Shown: piece by piece, positions 25,670-33,875 of the stretch
Layout: each line of letters starts with the position of its first letter
How positions within the stretch are numbered: the stretch's first letter is position 1
NCBI GenBank assembly: GCA_016930575.1
Contig: JAFGGL010000058.1
Location: 1 to 39,287, forward strand
From: Clostridiales bacterium
GTDB taxonomy: Bacteria > Bacillota > Clostridia > Christensenellales > Aristaeellaceae
Direction of reading: 5' to 3'
DNA length: 39,287 nt
Made by a program: the position numbers and the translations under genes
The notes under the pieces: model-generated
What the model saw: only the letters and a program-made list of their open reading frames with translations
The model's database searches: none
What the model was told of the DNA's origin: nothing

Positions 25670-25997
25670 CAATTGCTTAACGATTATAAAATCCGCGGCG
25701 GGAGCCGCCCGGCTATGGGGTATGTGGTTAAGGTCCGCTTGTGAACGGTCCTGCGGAGCGCGTCTATTTCTGCGGGTATCGACAACCCGGAAGCCTGATC
25801 CGCCTGACGGACACCGCCGGATTTCATCGCGTCTTTGTCTAAGCAGGGCTGCGGCATGCGCTCCTGCCGCATGCGGGGTACGACACGGAAGAGGAATTCG
25901 GCCCGGTTTTCCCCGGCCTGATCGTATGAGTCGGAGCTGTTTTTGTACCGCGCGCTTGCGGGGGAACAGGGCGTTTCGCTGCAGTTCATACGGCGGT
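25670..25997 (+). pseudogene. Decayed protein-coding remnant
   Basis: No intact gene. On the plus strand three short stretches in different frames look like real protein: YFCGYRQPGSLIRLTDTAGF near 25768-25830, YDTEEEFGPVFPGLIV near 25880-25930, and a C-terminal piece ESELFLYRALAGEQGVSLQF ending in a stop at about 25998, just before a terminator. The pattern suggests a gene broken by stops and frameshifts. I do not recognise the family. Confidence 0.35.
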
Positions 25998-26035
25998 AAA
26001 AAAGCAATGGCCGTTATCGCGGCCATTGCTTTTTT
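25998..26035. terminator. Bidirectional Rho-independent terminator
   Basis: Six A, a stem GCAATGGCCG/CGGCCATTGC with loop TTATCG, then six T. It overlaps the last base pairs of the ferredoxin gene and ends both it and the plus-strand remnant. Confidence 0.88.
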
Positions 26036-26279
26036 ATTGCAGCGAGATCGCCCGCATGGGGCAGTACCGGATACACCGGCCGCATTTGGTGCATTTGCTT
26101 TCATCCACCGTCGGTGCGGCATAGCCGCTTTGCTTGAGCGCGCCCACCGGGCAAACCCGAATGGACGGACACGGGTGGTTTTCCGGGCAGCGGTATTTGT
26201 TCACCACCAGCGTTTGATCCTGTTTGTTTGCAACCGGTTCCTGATCTCCGTCCGGGAACAGTCCAAAAAAGCTAGTCAT
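26034..26279 (-). CDS. Small ferredoxin-like 4Fe-4S protein
   Basis: 81 residues from the ATG behind ACGGAGG; the longer frame is rejected for lack of a site. The C-terminal motif CTKCGRCIRYCP is a complete [4Fe-4S] ligand set together with the Cys-Pro of CPVGAL in the other half (NHPCPSIRVCPVGAL), as in two-part ferredoxins whose N-terminal cluster motif is degenerate. Last in the ATP-grasp - aminomutase - ferredoxin run, 75 bases after the aminomutase. It may supply the electron that radical SAM catalysis needs (inference). Confidence 0.85.
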   Translation of the reverse strand: MTSFFGLFPDGDQEPVANKQDQTLVVNKYRCPENHPCPSIRVCPVGALKQSGYAAPTVDESKCTKCGRCIRYCPMRAISLQ

Positions 26280-26342
26280 ATGGTTCCTCCGTTTACCAAA
26301 TAAGCATGAACGCCGATACTCTATCAGCAAACGTCCCGGCAG

Positions 26343-26361
26343 TCTGTGATGAAGTCACAGA
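26343..26361 (-). promoter_or_regulatory. Hairpin between the aminomutase and ferredoxin genes
   Basis: TCTGTGA-TGAAG-TCACAGA, a perfect 7-bp stem that spans the aminomutase stop codon. There is no T-run, so it is more likely a transcript-processing or stability element than a terminator. Confidence 0.4.
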
Positions 26362-27455
26362 ACCTGCGGGTATTTATAGGTTTTCCCCCGGTAGTTTTCC
26401 ATAACGACTTCCTGTTCGTCCCTGGAAATGACGTAATCATAGTTGATCGGAATCTTTCCGCCGCCGCCCGGCGCGTCGATCACGAATTTCGGGACGGCGT
26501 ATCCGGAGATATTGCCGGTCAGCGCGTGCATGATATCGATTCCCGCGTCCACCGTCGTGCGGAAATGCCCGATGCCGCGCGAGAGGTCGCACTGGTAGAG
26601 GTAATAGGGCCGCACGCGCAGGTGCACCAGTTTCAGGAACAGCTCCTTGAGCGTTTCGGCGTTATCGTTGATCTCGCGCAGCAGCACGGTCTGGTTGCCC
26701 AGAGGGAACCCGGCGTCCACGATCGCGGCGCAGGCCCGCGCCGATTCTTCGGTGATCTCCCGCGGGTGGGCGAAGTGCGTGTTGATCCAGATCGGCTGGT
26801 ATCTGCGCAGCATGGAAAGCAGCTCGTCCGTGATGCGCATGGGCAGCACCACGGGCACGCGCGTGCCGATGCGGATGATGTCCACGTGCGGAATCGCCCG
26901 AAGCTCCCGGATGATGTGCTCCAGCTTTTCCGTGCGCATCACCAGCGGGTCGCCGCCTGAGATGAGGACATCCCTGATTTCCGAATGGCTGCGAATATAG
27001 GCGACGGCCTTTTTCAAAACCGGCTCGGTAATCACGCGGTCCTCCTCGCCTACGACGCGCCGCCGGGTGCAGTAGCGGCAGTATGTCGAACAGCAAAGCG
27101 TGGTCAGGAACAGCACGCGGTCCGGATAGCGGTGAACGATATTGGGGACGGGGCTGTCGCTGACCTCGCCGAGAGGGTCGGCCATATCGTTCTCACAAGG
27201 GTATGTTTCCTGGATGCGGGGCACGCAAACCTTGCGCAGGGGGTCTTCCGGGTCCGCGGAATCGATGAGCGAGGCGTAATACGGCGTGATGGCCATGCGG
27301 AACGCGGAAAGGCAGTCTTCCACGTCCTTTTTTTCCGCCTGCGACATATTGAGGAAAGAAGCGATCTCCTCCGCGGAGGTGATGCGGTGGGCGTACTGCC
27401 ACTTCCAGTCATACCAGCCCGGGTAGCGGGCGGCGTAATTCTTGCTGCGTATCAT
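26355..27455 (-). CDS. kamA: Lysine 2,3-aminomutase family radical SAM enzyme, short form
   Basis: 366 residues. Radical SAM and PLP enzyme that moves the alpha-amino group of lysine (or a close analogue) to carbon 3. Cys122, Cys126 and Cys129 (CSTYCRYC) hold the [4Fe-4S] cluster, and DVLISGGDPL is the SAM-binding stretch. The PLP lysine is Lys334 in PGGGGK. Asp290 (YQCDLS) and Asp327 (IDAPGGGGK), which correspond to the lysine-binding Asp293 and Asp330 of the Clostridium subterminale enzyme, are both present, so a lysine-like substrate is likely. The protein ends soon after YRGKTYKYP and lacks the Zn-binding CxCxxC tail of the ~416-residue enzyme. Its ATG overlaps the ATP-grasp stop by 4 bases (ATGA). 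Confidence 0.9.
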   Translation of the reverse strand: MIRSKNYAARYPGWYDWKWQYAHRITSAEEIASFLNMSQAEKKDVEDCLSAFRMAITPYYASLIDSADPEDPLRKVCVPRIQETYPCENDMADPLGEVSDSPVPNIVHRYPDRVLFLTTLCCSTYCRYCTRRRVVGEEDRVITEPVLKKAVAYIRSHSEIRDVLISGGDPLVMRTEKLEHIIRELRAIPHVDIIRIGTRVPVVLPMRITDELLSMLRRYQPIWINTHFAHPREITEESARACAAIVDAGFPLGNQTVLLREINDNAETLKELFLKLVHLRVRPYYLYQCDLSRGIGHFRTTVDAGIDIMHALTGNISGYAVPKFVIDAPGGGGKIPINYDYVISRDEQEVVMENYRGKTYKYPQVL

Positions 27456-28489
27456 TGCACGGTCTCCAATCCATATCGGCGCATCCCCGCGCGAAGCACG
27501 GAAAGCACCAGTTCCCGGTAGGAAACGCCCGCGAATTCCGCGAGCATGGGATAGTCGCTGTAGCCTGGAGCCAGGCCGGGCAGTGGATTGATCTCGATGA
27601 AGTAGAGCGTGCCGTCCTCTGTCAGGCGGAAATCCACGCGCGCGAAATCGCAGCAACCAAGCGCGCGATACACGCGGCGTGCCGTACGGATCATTTTTTC
27701 TTCTGTTTTTGAGTCCAGTCTTGCGGGACATTCGTAGCGCACATATTTCGTATATGCCTGTTTCACGCCGTAACTATATACCTGATAGTCGCCGTTCGTG
27801 TTGCCACGAAAAACGATCTCCATCGGAGGAAATACGCGAAGGGTTTCGCCGTTTCCGAGAAGCCCGACCGTAAACTCACGGCCCGGGATGTACTCCTCCG
27901 CGAGCACCGGCCCCCCGTAAAGCCGCAGTTCCCGCCGCACCAGCTCTTTGAACTCCGCTTCGCTTGAAGCTACGCAGGCGTCCGGGATACCCTTGCTGGA
28001 ACCCTCCGCATTGGGTTTTACGATGACGGGGACGCGTAAACCGCCCAGGCGGACGTCCTTGTCCGACGAGATGACCCGGAAGCGCGGCGTCCGGATATGA
28101 TAGGCGGACAGGAGCTTCTTGCAAAGCGCCTTGTCCAGCGCGATGCAGAGGGCCGTCTCGTCCGAACCGGTGAACGGAATCCCAAGCAGGTTCAAAAGCG
28201 CCGGGGCTTCGGCCTCCCTGCCTCTGCCGCTGCGCCCCTCCGCGATATTGAATGCGATGTCGATATGCGTGTTCTGAAGCGCCTGCGGAAGCGTTTCGTC
28301 GCACTCGAGCAGGACCGTCTGTAATCCCGCGTCGGCAAATACGTCACGGATCGCATAGACCGTGTCCATACTGTCGTATTCCGCCTCCGCGTCGGGAAGG
28401 GCCTGATTGGTACCCCGTTTGCAGTTGAAGATAATTCCGACTACTTTACCGGCAGGAGGGGGTTGTACGTCATCGTTTTTCTCTTCCAT
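27452..28489 (-). CDS. ATP-grasp ligase, D-Ala-D-Ala ligase family
   Basis: 345 residues. Enzyme that joins an amino group to an acyl-phosphate formed from a carboxylate and ATP. The family core is visible: GIPFTGSDETALCIALDKALCKKLL, the ATP-binding VIVKPNAEGSSKGI, AEEYIPGREFTVGLLGN, and the metal-binding end FARVDFRLTEDGTLYFIEINPLPGL. The N-terminal part (VVGIIFNCKRGTNQALPDAEAEYDSMDT) differs from ordinary cell-wall Ddl, and the gene is not near peptidoglycan genes. Translational coupling to a lysine 2,3-aminomutase suggests a dedicated substrate such as beta-lysine or a product dipeptide (inference). Ribosome binding site weak (AGGAAAG). Confidence 0.85.
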   Translation of the reverse strand: MEEKNDDVQPPPAGKVVGIIFNCKRGTNQALPDAEAEYDSMDTVYAIRDVFADAGLQTVLLECDETLPQALQNTHIDIAFNIAEGRSGRGREAEAPALLNLLGIPFTGSDETALCIALDKALCKKLLSAYHIRTPRFRVISSDKDVRLGGLRVPVIVKPNAEGSSKGIPDACVASSEAEFKELVRRELRLYGGPVLAEEYIPGREFTVGLLGNGETLRVFPPMEIVFRGNTNGDYQVYSYGVKQAYTKYVRYECPARLDSKTEEKMIRTARRVYRALGCCDFARVDFRLTEDGTLYFIEINPLPGLAPGYSDYPMLAEFAGVSYRELVLSVLRAGMRRYGLETVQ

Positions 28490-28565
28490 CTTTTTTCACG
28501 GCTTTCCTATGCGGCGGTTTAAAATCATTCGGTCTGCTTGGCAAATATTAGTGTTATCGAATCAG

Positions 28566-28594
28566 TTTATACAACACATATGGCTACGCGTCAA
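28566..28594 (-). promoter_or_regulatory. Promoter of the ATP-grasp - aminomutase operon
   Basis: Minus strand: -35 TTGACG (28594-28589), 17-base spacer, -10 TATAAA (28571-28566), about 75 bases before the start. The interval 28595-28745 holds nothing I recognise. Confidence 0.75.
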
Positions 28595-28745
28595 CATAAA
28601 TTTTTGCGATATCCGCGCCTGATGACAAGGAAGGCCCGCAACCCTTGAAATCAAAGGACTTTCAGGTAAAAAATATTTTTCGGCAATTCTGATTCTCAAA
28701 AGGATTGCGGCGGCAGATCCTTTAACTTGACCGAAAGCATAGGTA

Positions 28746-28774
28746 TTGTGCTATCCATTCAACCTGTGTATAAT
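28746..28774 (+). promoter_or_regulatory. Promoter of the FtsX-type exporter operon
   Basis: Perfect -10 TATAAT (28769-28774) with a weak -35 TTGTGC 17 bases upstream (28746-28751). Confidence 0.55.
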
Positions 28775-28819
28775 TGTATGCAATAAGCGAAACCTCAGAT
28801 GATGCGGAGTATGTCGTTG

Positions 28820-31800
28820 ATGAAACCAAAAACAGGGGACCGGATATCAGGACAGGATCCGCCGGCCGGCAAAAACGGCATACTTGCGGAAAAAATCGGA
28901 ATCAAGAGTATTTTACGGACGCCGAAAAAGGCGCTGCTGTTTCTTATTTTGCTTGCGACGCTGGTCACCCTGCTCACGCTTGTGATGTGCGTGCATCACG
29001 CGGTCAGCGGATATCTGGACGAATGCAACCGGTATTACCATACGATCGTCGAGCTTGAGTACATGGGGCAGGAATATCCGGATTCGCACGCGGCCGATTC
29101 CTCCATGCAGGCGTCCCTTGCGGAAAACGCGGATGCGCTGCAGGCGCTGCTTGAGCTGCCGGGCGTCATGCAATTTGACGCGGAGGACGCGCTGCTGGGC
29201 GTGATTCCCGACCAGAGGCGCAAGGACTACCAAGTGTTCGACAAGGACGCGGCGGTGATCGTCGTCTATATCACCTGGTGGGACAAGAGCACCGATTCCT
29301 ATTCCGCGCTCATCAAAAACGCGCCCTATGCCTGGGGCGACGTTCTGGACAAAATCACATACGTCAGCCTGGAGGAAGGTACGCTGCAGCCCGGCGCATA
29401 CTATGTGATGTGCGGGCATTTCATCACCAGCGCCAATAATTTCCTGCTGTTCCAGCCGGAGGACGAAATCGTCGGAACGGGGGAAGACGCCCTGTCGGTT
29501 CCGGGCCGGCAGCTGCTAAGCGGCGAAACGCTGCCGGGGGACAGCCCCTATTATTCCCTTGCACAGGTGTATAAAAACCGCAACAACGGCTACCGCGTCA
29601 GCCCCGTTACGGATATGGAAACGCTGCGGCCCTGGCAACAGGGAGAGCTGAAGCTGATCGGGGGCCGTTTGTTTACGGCGGAGGAATACGCCGCGGACGC
29701 GCAGGTCTGCGTGATCTCCAATATCCTCTCCACCGTGCGGGACCTTTCCGTGGGCGACAGCATCCAAATCAGCCTCAACGACTGCGGCGACCTCATCTAC
29801 AGCAGCTGGTTTCAGGAGCTTGCGCCCGCGAAGGAATACCGGATCACCGGCATCTATTACCGGACCAAGGAATACCCGGACACCCTTTTTATTCCCCGGT
29901 CCGAGCCCAACGCCTCGGTCAAAATGACCACAGGCTACGTCCTGGGGCAGTTCCGGCTTAATAACGATTTGGCCGGGGCGTTTGAGGATACAGCGGAGCG
30001 GCTGCTTCCGGCGGGATACAAGCTGACGGTGTACGACGAAGGCTACGGCGCGGTCGCCGGGCCGTATAAGGAACTCAAAAACCTGTCCATGCTTTTCCTG
30101 CTGATCTGCCTGCTCGTCGTCCCCGGGGTGCTGGCGCTGTACAGCTACCTGTTCATCTCCCGGCGGCGGGAGGACGCGCTGCTGCAGCGGGCGCTGGGCG
30201 CGGGAAACGCGCACGTGCTGCGCGGATTCCTGGCGGCCTCCCTGGCCGTTACCCTGCCCGCGGCCGCCATCGGCCTGACCGCGGGGCGTTTGCTGGAGGG
30301 CAGGGTGCTGGACTACGTCCGCGTCCTGGCGGAGCGCTTCGGCGCCGCGGACATCCGCTTTTCCTCCGCCAACCTGTTTACCGTACGGCAGTTGGAGTTC
30401 GCGCCGGTCACGGACGGGCGGGTATACCTGCTGGCGGCCGTCGTGTTCCTCGTATTCGTGCTCCTGTTCACGGCCGCGTTTTCCGTGGACGCCATGCGCG
30501 AAAGAAAACCCCGCAGGAAGAAAAAACCGCGCGCCGTGCACGGACGCACATCCCGCCTTTCCGGAAGGCTCAAATTCGCGTTCCTGTCCATCCGGCGCGG
30601 CGGAATGCGAACGCTGGCCGTCGTGCTGCTCTGCGCGGTCATCACCGTTTTTCTGGGGCTTTTGACTTCAGCATCCGACCAGTACGCGGCGCAGCTTGCG
30701 GAGATCCGGGACAATACGGTGATCCGCGGTTACGCGACGGACAACCTGGGCCGGTACCGCAACGGCATGGTGGTTCCCGCCAGGTATGCGCGGGATCTGA
30801 TTGATGCCGGCCTGACGGATGCCGTATACCTGACTTGGGAGGTCTCCAATCTCCGCTTCATCGGGGTGACCCGCACGGCGGACGGTACGATGCGGGAGCT
30901 TGAGGATCTGTTTGTCCCGCAGGGCGGCTTTGCCGTGGAAACGCTGCAGTACAAGCTGTCCAGAGAGCCGAAGTGGATCGCGACCAACAGCGTCGCCGGC
31001 GCGCCCGCGTTCTATTATGAGAGCGAGCCGGAAATCACATGGCTGGAAGGCTACGGCGAGGCCTGCCTGACCGGCGCGGATGCCGACCTGTGCGTACTCC
31101 CCGTATCCATGATGGAGGAAAAGGGAATCGAACTCGGCGATACGGTCCGTTTCCTGTGCTGGCTTGAGGATGACGACGAAGATAAAGCTGTGGGCGAGAG
31201 CGACGATAAGGATCGTTTTGAGCTACTGGATTTCCTGGTCGCAGGCAGCTATGTTCTGCCCTACGGGGAAGAAACGATCTATACGCCGCTTGGGCTTACG
31301 CTCCCGGCCGGGAGCGAACCGGCACCCTTGCCGGAGCGCGCGTACCGGCCTCAGCGGTACTGGCAAGGCGCTTTCGATCATTCGTGGACATACCGCAGCC
31401 TGCACCTGTTCACCTTCCGCAGCATGATCTTCACCCTCAGCTCCACCGCGGAACTCGACCTGCTTCGGGACGCGCTGGAAGGCGTCCCCTTCGAGCAGGT
31501 AGGCGTAAACTCCGGCGTGCGGAATTACGCGGTCATCGACGACGCGGATTTCGTATCCGCCACCCAGGGGATGCAGCGGCAGATCCGCTATATGAACGCG
31601 CTGTTTGGTTGCCTGTACGTGGCCGTCATGCTGATCGGCGCGGTGGGCGCCTATCTGCTGCAGAACTCCCGCAAGCCGGAGATCGCGCTGATGCGCGCGC
31701 TGGGCGTCGGGCCCGCGCGCATCCTTGTGACCTTCCTTTGGGAGCAGATGCTGTTGTCCGTTCTTGGCGTCGCGGCCGGCGGTTTCGTCTGGAAGGCGTC

Positions 31801-31933
31801 GGGCGGCGGCGCCAACGGGCTTTTCCTTTTGTTGATTGCGGTATACGAATTCTGCTGGATGACCGGCAGTATACTCCGGATTCTCAGGGCCCTGAAGCCC
31901 AAGGCGCAGGAACTGCTCACGGAACCGGAATGA
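28820..31933 (+). CDS. Large ABC exporter permease, FtsX/MacB type
   Basis: About 1037 residues. Four in-frame ATGs (28799, 28802, 28811, 28820) are available; the last has GGAG 10 bases upstream and is chosen with little confidence. Topology: one N-terminal helix (ALLFLILLATLVTLLTLVMCVHHAV), a ~370-residue outer domain, three helices forming the first FtsX module (LLICLLVVPGVLALYSYLFI and following), a basic loop rich in Arg and Lys, another helix, a second outer domain of about 300 residues with an acidic run (DDDEDK), then three helices with the FtsX signature (EIALMRALGVGPARILVTFLWEQMLLSVLGVAAG). It pairs with the ATPase gene 13 bases downstream. Substrate unknown; no two-component bacitracin-type regulator is beside it. 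Confidence 0.88.
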   Translation: MKPKTGDRISGQDPPAGKNGILAEKIGIKSILRTPKKALLFLILLATLVTLLTLVMCVHHAVSGYLDECNRYYHTIVELEYMGQEYPDSHAADSSMQASLAENADALQALLELPGVMQFDAEDALLGVIPDQRRKDYQVFDKDAAVIVVYITWWDKSTDSYSALIKNAPYAWGDVLDKITYVSLEEGTLQPGAYYVMCGHFITSANNFLLFQPEDEIVGTGEDALSVPGRQLLSGETLPGDSPYYSLAQVYKNRNNGYRVSPVTDMETLRPWQQGELKLIGGRLFTAEEYAADAQVCVISNILSTVRDLSVGDSIQISLNDCGDLIYSSWFQELAPAKEYRITGIYYRTKEYPDTLFIPRSEPNASVKMTTGYVLGQFRLNNDLAGAFEDTAERLLPAGYKLTVYDEGYGAVAGPYKELKNLSMLFLLICLLVVPGVLALYSYLFISRRREDALLQRALGAGNAHVLRGFLAASLAVTLPAAAIGLTAGRLLEGRVLDYVRVLAERFGAADIRFSSANLFTVRQLEFAPVTDGRVYLLAAVVFLVFVLLFTAAFSVDAMRERKPRRKKKPRAVHGRTSRLSGRLKFAFLSIRRGGMRTLAVVLLCAVITVFLGLLTSASDQYAAQLAEIRDNTVIRGYATDNLGRYRNGMVVPARYARDLIDAGLTDAVYLTWEVSNLRFIGVTRTADGTMRELEDLFVPQGGFAVETLQYKLSREPKWIATNSVAGAPAFYYESEPEITWLEGYGEACLTGADADLCVLPVSMMEEKGIELGDTVRFLCWLEDDDEDKAVGESDDKDRFELLDFLVAGSYVLPYGEETIYTPLGLTLPAGSEPAPLPERAYRPQRYWQGAFDHSWTYRSLHLFTFRSMIFTLSSTAELDLLRDALEGVPFEQVGVNSGVRNYAVIDDADFVSATQGMQRQIRYMNALFGCLYVAVMLIGAVGAYLLQNSRKPEIALMRALGVGPARILVTFLWEQMLLSVLGVAAGGFVWKASGGGANGLFLLLIAVYEFCWMTGSILRILRALKPKAQELLTEPE

Positions 31934-31946
31934 TCGGGAGGCGGCT

Positions 31947-32615
31947 ATGGCGATCCTGGAAGTCAAGAACGTGAACTACACCTATCATACGCGCTACCAC
32001 ACCGTGGAAGCCCTCAAGGAGGTCAGCGGGACGTTTATACGCGGTAAGCTATACGCCCTGGTGGGGAAATCCGGCAGCGGGAAATCCACGCTGTTGTCGC
32101 TGATGGCCGGATTGATGCTGCCCGAAAGCGGGGAGGTGCTGTTCGAGGGAACGCCGACGTCCAGGATGGACCTGGACAAGTACCGCCTGTATCACGCCGC
32201 GGTCATCTACCAGTCGTTCCGCCTGTTCCCGCTGCTGACGGTATCGGAGAACATCACCTACCCCATGGAACTGCGCGGCTTTCGCGGCGAGAAGGCCAGG
32301 GCCCTGGCCGCGGAGCTTGTGGAAAAGGTGAACCTGCCCGCGGGCGCCCTGGACCGCTTCCCGGATATGCTTTCCGGCGGCGAACAACAGCGCGTGGGCA
32401 TCGCGCGCGCCATGAGCATGAACTCCGGGCTGCTGCTTGCGGACGAACCGACGGGCAACCTCGATACCGAAAACGGCGACCGCCTGGTTTCCATCCTTCT
32501 GGACCTCGCGCATAACGACGATTACTGCGTGATCGTCGCGACCCACGACCTGGAGCTCGCCGCCCGCGCAGACAAGGTGCTGCGGATCAGCGACGGGATG
32601 CTGGGGGACGGGTGA
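31947..32615 (+). CDS. ABC exporter ATP-binding protein (MacB/LolD type)
   Basis: 222 residues. Walker [11 protein letters not shown]-loop [13 protein letters not shown], signature [15 protein letters not shown], Walker [13 protein letters not shown] and H-loop [10 protein letters not shown] are all intact. The DEPTGNLD form is characteristic of FtsE/LolD/MacB ATPases that drive FtsX-fold permeases. GGGAGG precedes the ATG. It forms the exporter with the large permease upstream. Confidence 0.95.
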   Translation: MAILEVKNVNYTYHTRYHTVEALKEVSGTFIRGKLYALVGKSGSGKSTLLSLMAGLMLPESGEVLFEGTPTSRMDLDKYRLYHAAVIYQSFRLFPLLTVSENITYPMELRGFRGEKARALAAELVEKVNLPAGALDRFPDMLSGGEQQRVGIARAMSMNSGLLLADEPTGNLDTENGDRLVSILLDLAHNDDYCVIVATHDLELAARADKVLRISDGMLGDG

Positions 32616-32635
32616 GGGGTATCGCAGACTTAGCG

Positions 32636-32664
32636 GAAAACACCCATTTTGGTGTTTTCTGTTT
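32636..32664. terminator. Terminator after the exporter operon and after tRNA-end copy 1
   Basis: GAAAACACC-CATTTT-GGTGTTTTC followed by TGTTTG on the plus strand; on the minus strand the same stem directly follows the tRNA 3' end copy at 32665-32683. Confidence 0.75.
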
Positions 32665-32770
32665 GTGAGCCCGGCGGGATTCGCCGCACGCTTCGCGTGC
32701 TGAGGCGCGGTCGATGACTTCCGCGCCCACTGAGCAAAGGAAACAATGACATGGCGGAGTTTCCTTTGCT
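32665..32770. repeat. tRNA 3'-end copy 1 plus structured block
   Basis: GTGAGCCCGGCGGGATTCG (32665-32683) is the reverse complement of the T-loop and acceptor end of the tRNA-Arg fragment at 35682-35726. Next comes a block shared with copy 2: a hairpin GCACGC-TTC-GCGTGC (32686-32700) and GGCGCGG-N10-CCGCGCC (32704-32727), the latter identical to copy 2 including its loop. A third hairpin, AGCAAAGGAAA-N16-TTTCCTTTGCT (32733-32770), is specific to this copy. I read the tRNA part as an old attachment-site remnant; the nature of the block is unknown. Confidence 0.75.
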
Positions 32771-32781
32771 TTTTGTACATA

Positions 32782-32790
32782 TGATATAAT
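32782..32790 (+). promoter_or_regulatory. Extended -10 promoter
   Basis: TGATATAAT, a perfect -10 with TG extension, upstream of the integrase remnant and the cyclase-like gene. No good -35. Confidence 0.4.
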
Positions 32791-32819
32791 GCATGTAACA
32801 TGATATTTCGTGAGTTCTC

Positions 32820-33059
32820 ATGAAGGTGAGATTCATCGATAGTTCGTCTCGACCATACCTGATCATCCGCACCATTATTTGGCTTACCGGTCATTTTGAT
32901 GTTGTTGCCGTTATCTCCCGCTTGGGCCACCGCGACGCCACCACCACCCTGCAGATCTACGCCCACGCGCTCCGCCGCCGCGACGTCGACGCCGCCAACG
33001 CCGCCCAATCCCTCCTCGACCGCGCCAACACCCCCTCCCACGATCCAGCCCTCCGCTGA
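32820..33059 (+). pseudogene. C-terminal remnant of a tyrosine integrase
   Basis: The open frame of 79 residues has an unfamiliar first part. From about 32895 it reads VVAVISRLGHRDATTTLQIYAHAL, the last block of phage-type integrases, with the second active-site His of LGH and the catalytic Tyr of IYAH. The Arg and His-x-x-Arg blocks are missing, so it is inactive. It differs from the intact integrase at 35754-36932 (MGHKDISTTMRIYTHL), so it comes from another, earlier element. It lies next to tRNA-end copy 1, as expected for an integrase beside its attachment site. Confidence 0.75.
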
Positions 33060-33080
33060 ATACTAAAGGAGTTTGTCAAA

Positions 33081-33875
33081 ATGTCACATATTACAAAACT
33101 AGCGGTTGCCTATTTCGATGTTCTGGGTTTTACGGATATGATAAAAACTGAACCACTAGCGAATGTGGTGGAGCGATATCAAAGAATGATTGAGTATACA
33201 AACAACTATATGGTTGCGGTTGACGAAATATCAAAAAAAATAATACGGCTACCAAAATCTTGTGATCGATATATCTTTTCTGATTCTATCCTTTTAGTCG
33301 CCAATAAAGATACAAATGAAAGTTTTGTTGACTTAATATCATATGCATGGCGCTTTTTACAAATAGCTATGGTATCAGAATTCCCGTTGAGAGGCGCTAT
33401 TACATACGGTGATGTCTTGATTGATCCACAAAAAGGTTTATATTTGGGAAAACCAATAGTTGAAGCTGTAGAATTAGAGAAAGAACAAGATTGGATGGGT
33501 GCAATTGTGGCGGATTCTACTGCACAACAGTATACAATGGTCTTTGAGGATGGATATCCAAATAGCGAGATACTTCAACTACTTTTCCCGATTTATACAG
33601 TTCCTCTTAAGAATAATGAAATAAGAACGTCCCGGGTTATTAACTGGCGTGAAAACATAATTTCAGATAAGGGTACGAAAGCGTTCTTTAAGAATCCTTC
33701 GAATAATCAAAGTATTCAAAGGAAAATAGACAACACGCTAGAATTTGCTAAAGCAGTTGTGAAAATAGGTGCATATTTTAATTGTACAGCTGTTCCACAA
33801 AGATATAGGCACTTATTTGTATCTAAAGAACCACCTGAACGTGGTAATATGCCTAAGCATGGTGATGAATACTAG
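33081..33875 (+). CDS. Class III nucleotide cyclase-like protein (Pycsar cyclase-like)
   Basis: 264 residues, start supported by AAAGGAG 9 bases upstream. The fold elements of a class III cyclase can be read: YFDVLGFTDM with Asp13 as first metal ligand, IFSDSILLV with Asp68 as second, then FPLRGAITYGD (Arg104-Gly105) and LGKPIVEAVELEKEQ. This combination resembles the PycC cyclases that make cCMP or cUMP in Pycsar antiphage systems, and also many uncharacterised orphan relatives. No effector with a cyclic-nucleotide sensor plus TIR or membrane domain lies adjacent, so a complete Pycsar system is not shown. The gene is strongly AT-rich compared with the chromosomal genes to its left and sits between two tRNA-end copies, so it is probably cargo of an earlier integrated element. 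Confidence 0.68.
   Translation: MSHITKLAVAYFDVLGFTDMIKTEPLANVVERYQRMIEYTNNYMVAVDEISKKIIRLPKSCDRYIFSDSILLVANKDTNESFVDLISYAWRFLQIAMVSEFPLRGAITYGDVLIDPQKGLYLGKPIVEAVELEKEQDWMGAIVADSTAQQYTMVFEDGYPNSEILQLLFPIYTVPLKNNEIRTSRVINWRENIISDKGTKAFFKNPSNNQSIQRKIDNTLEFAKAVVKIGAYFNCTAVPQRYRHLFVSKEPPERGNMPKHGDEY

Noticed and set aside
25722-26303. A 193-codon plus-strand ORF spanning the terminator and the ferredoxin gene
   Set aside because: It reads through a strong terminator and is antisense to the ferredoxin; no start signal. The real coding traces here are in other frames.
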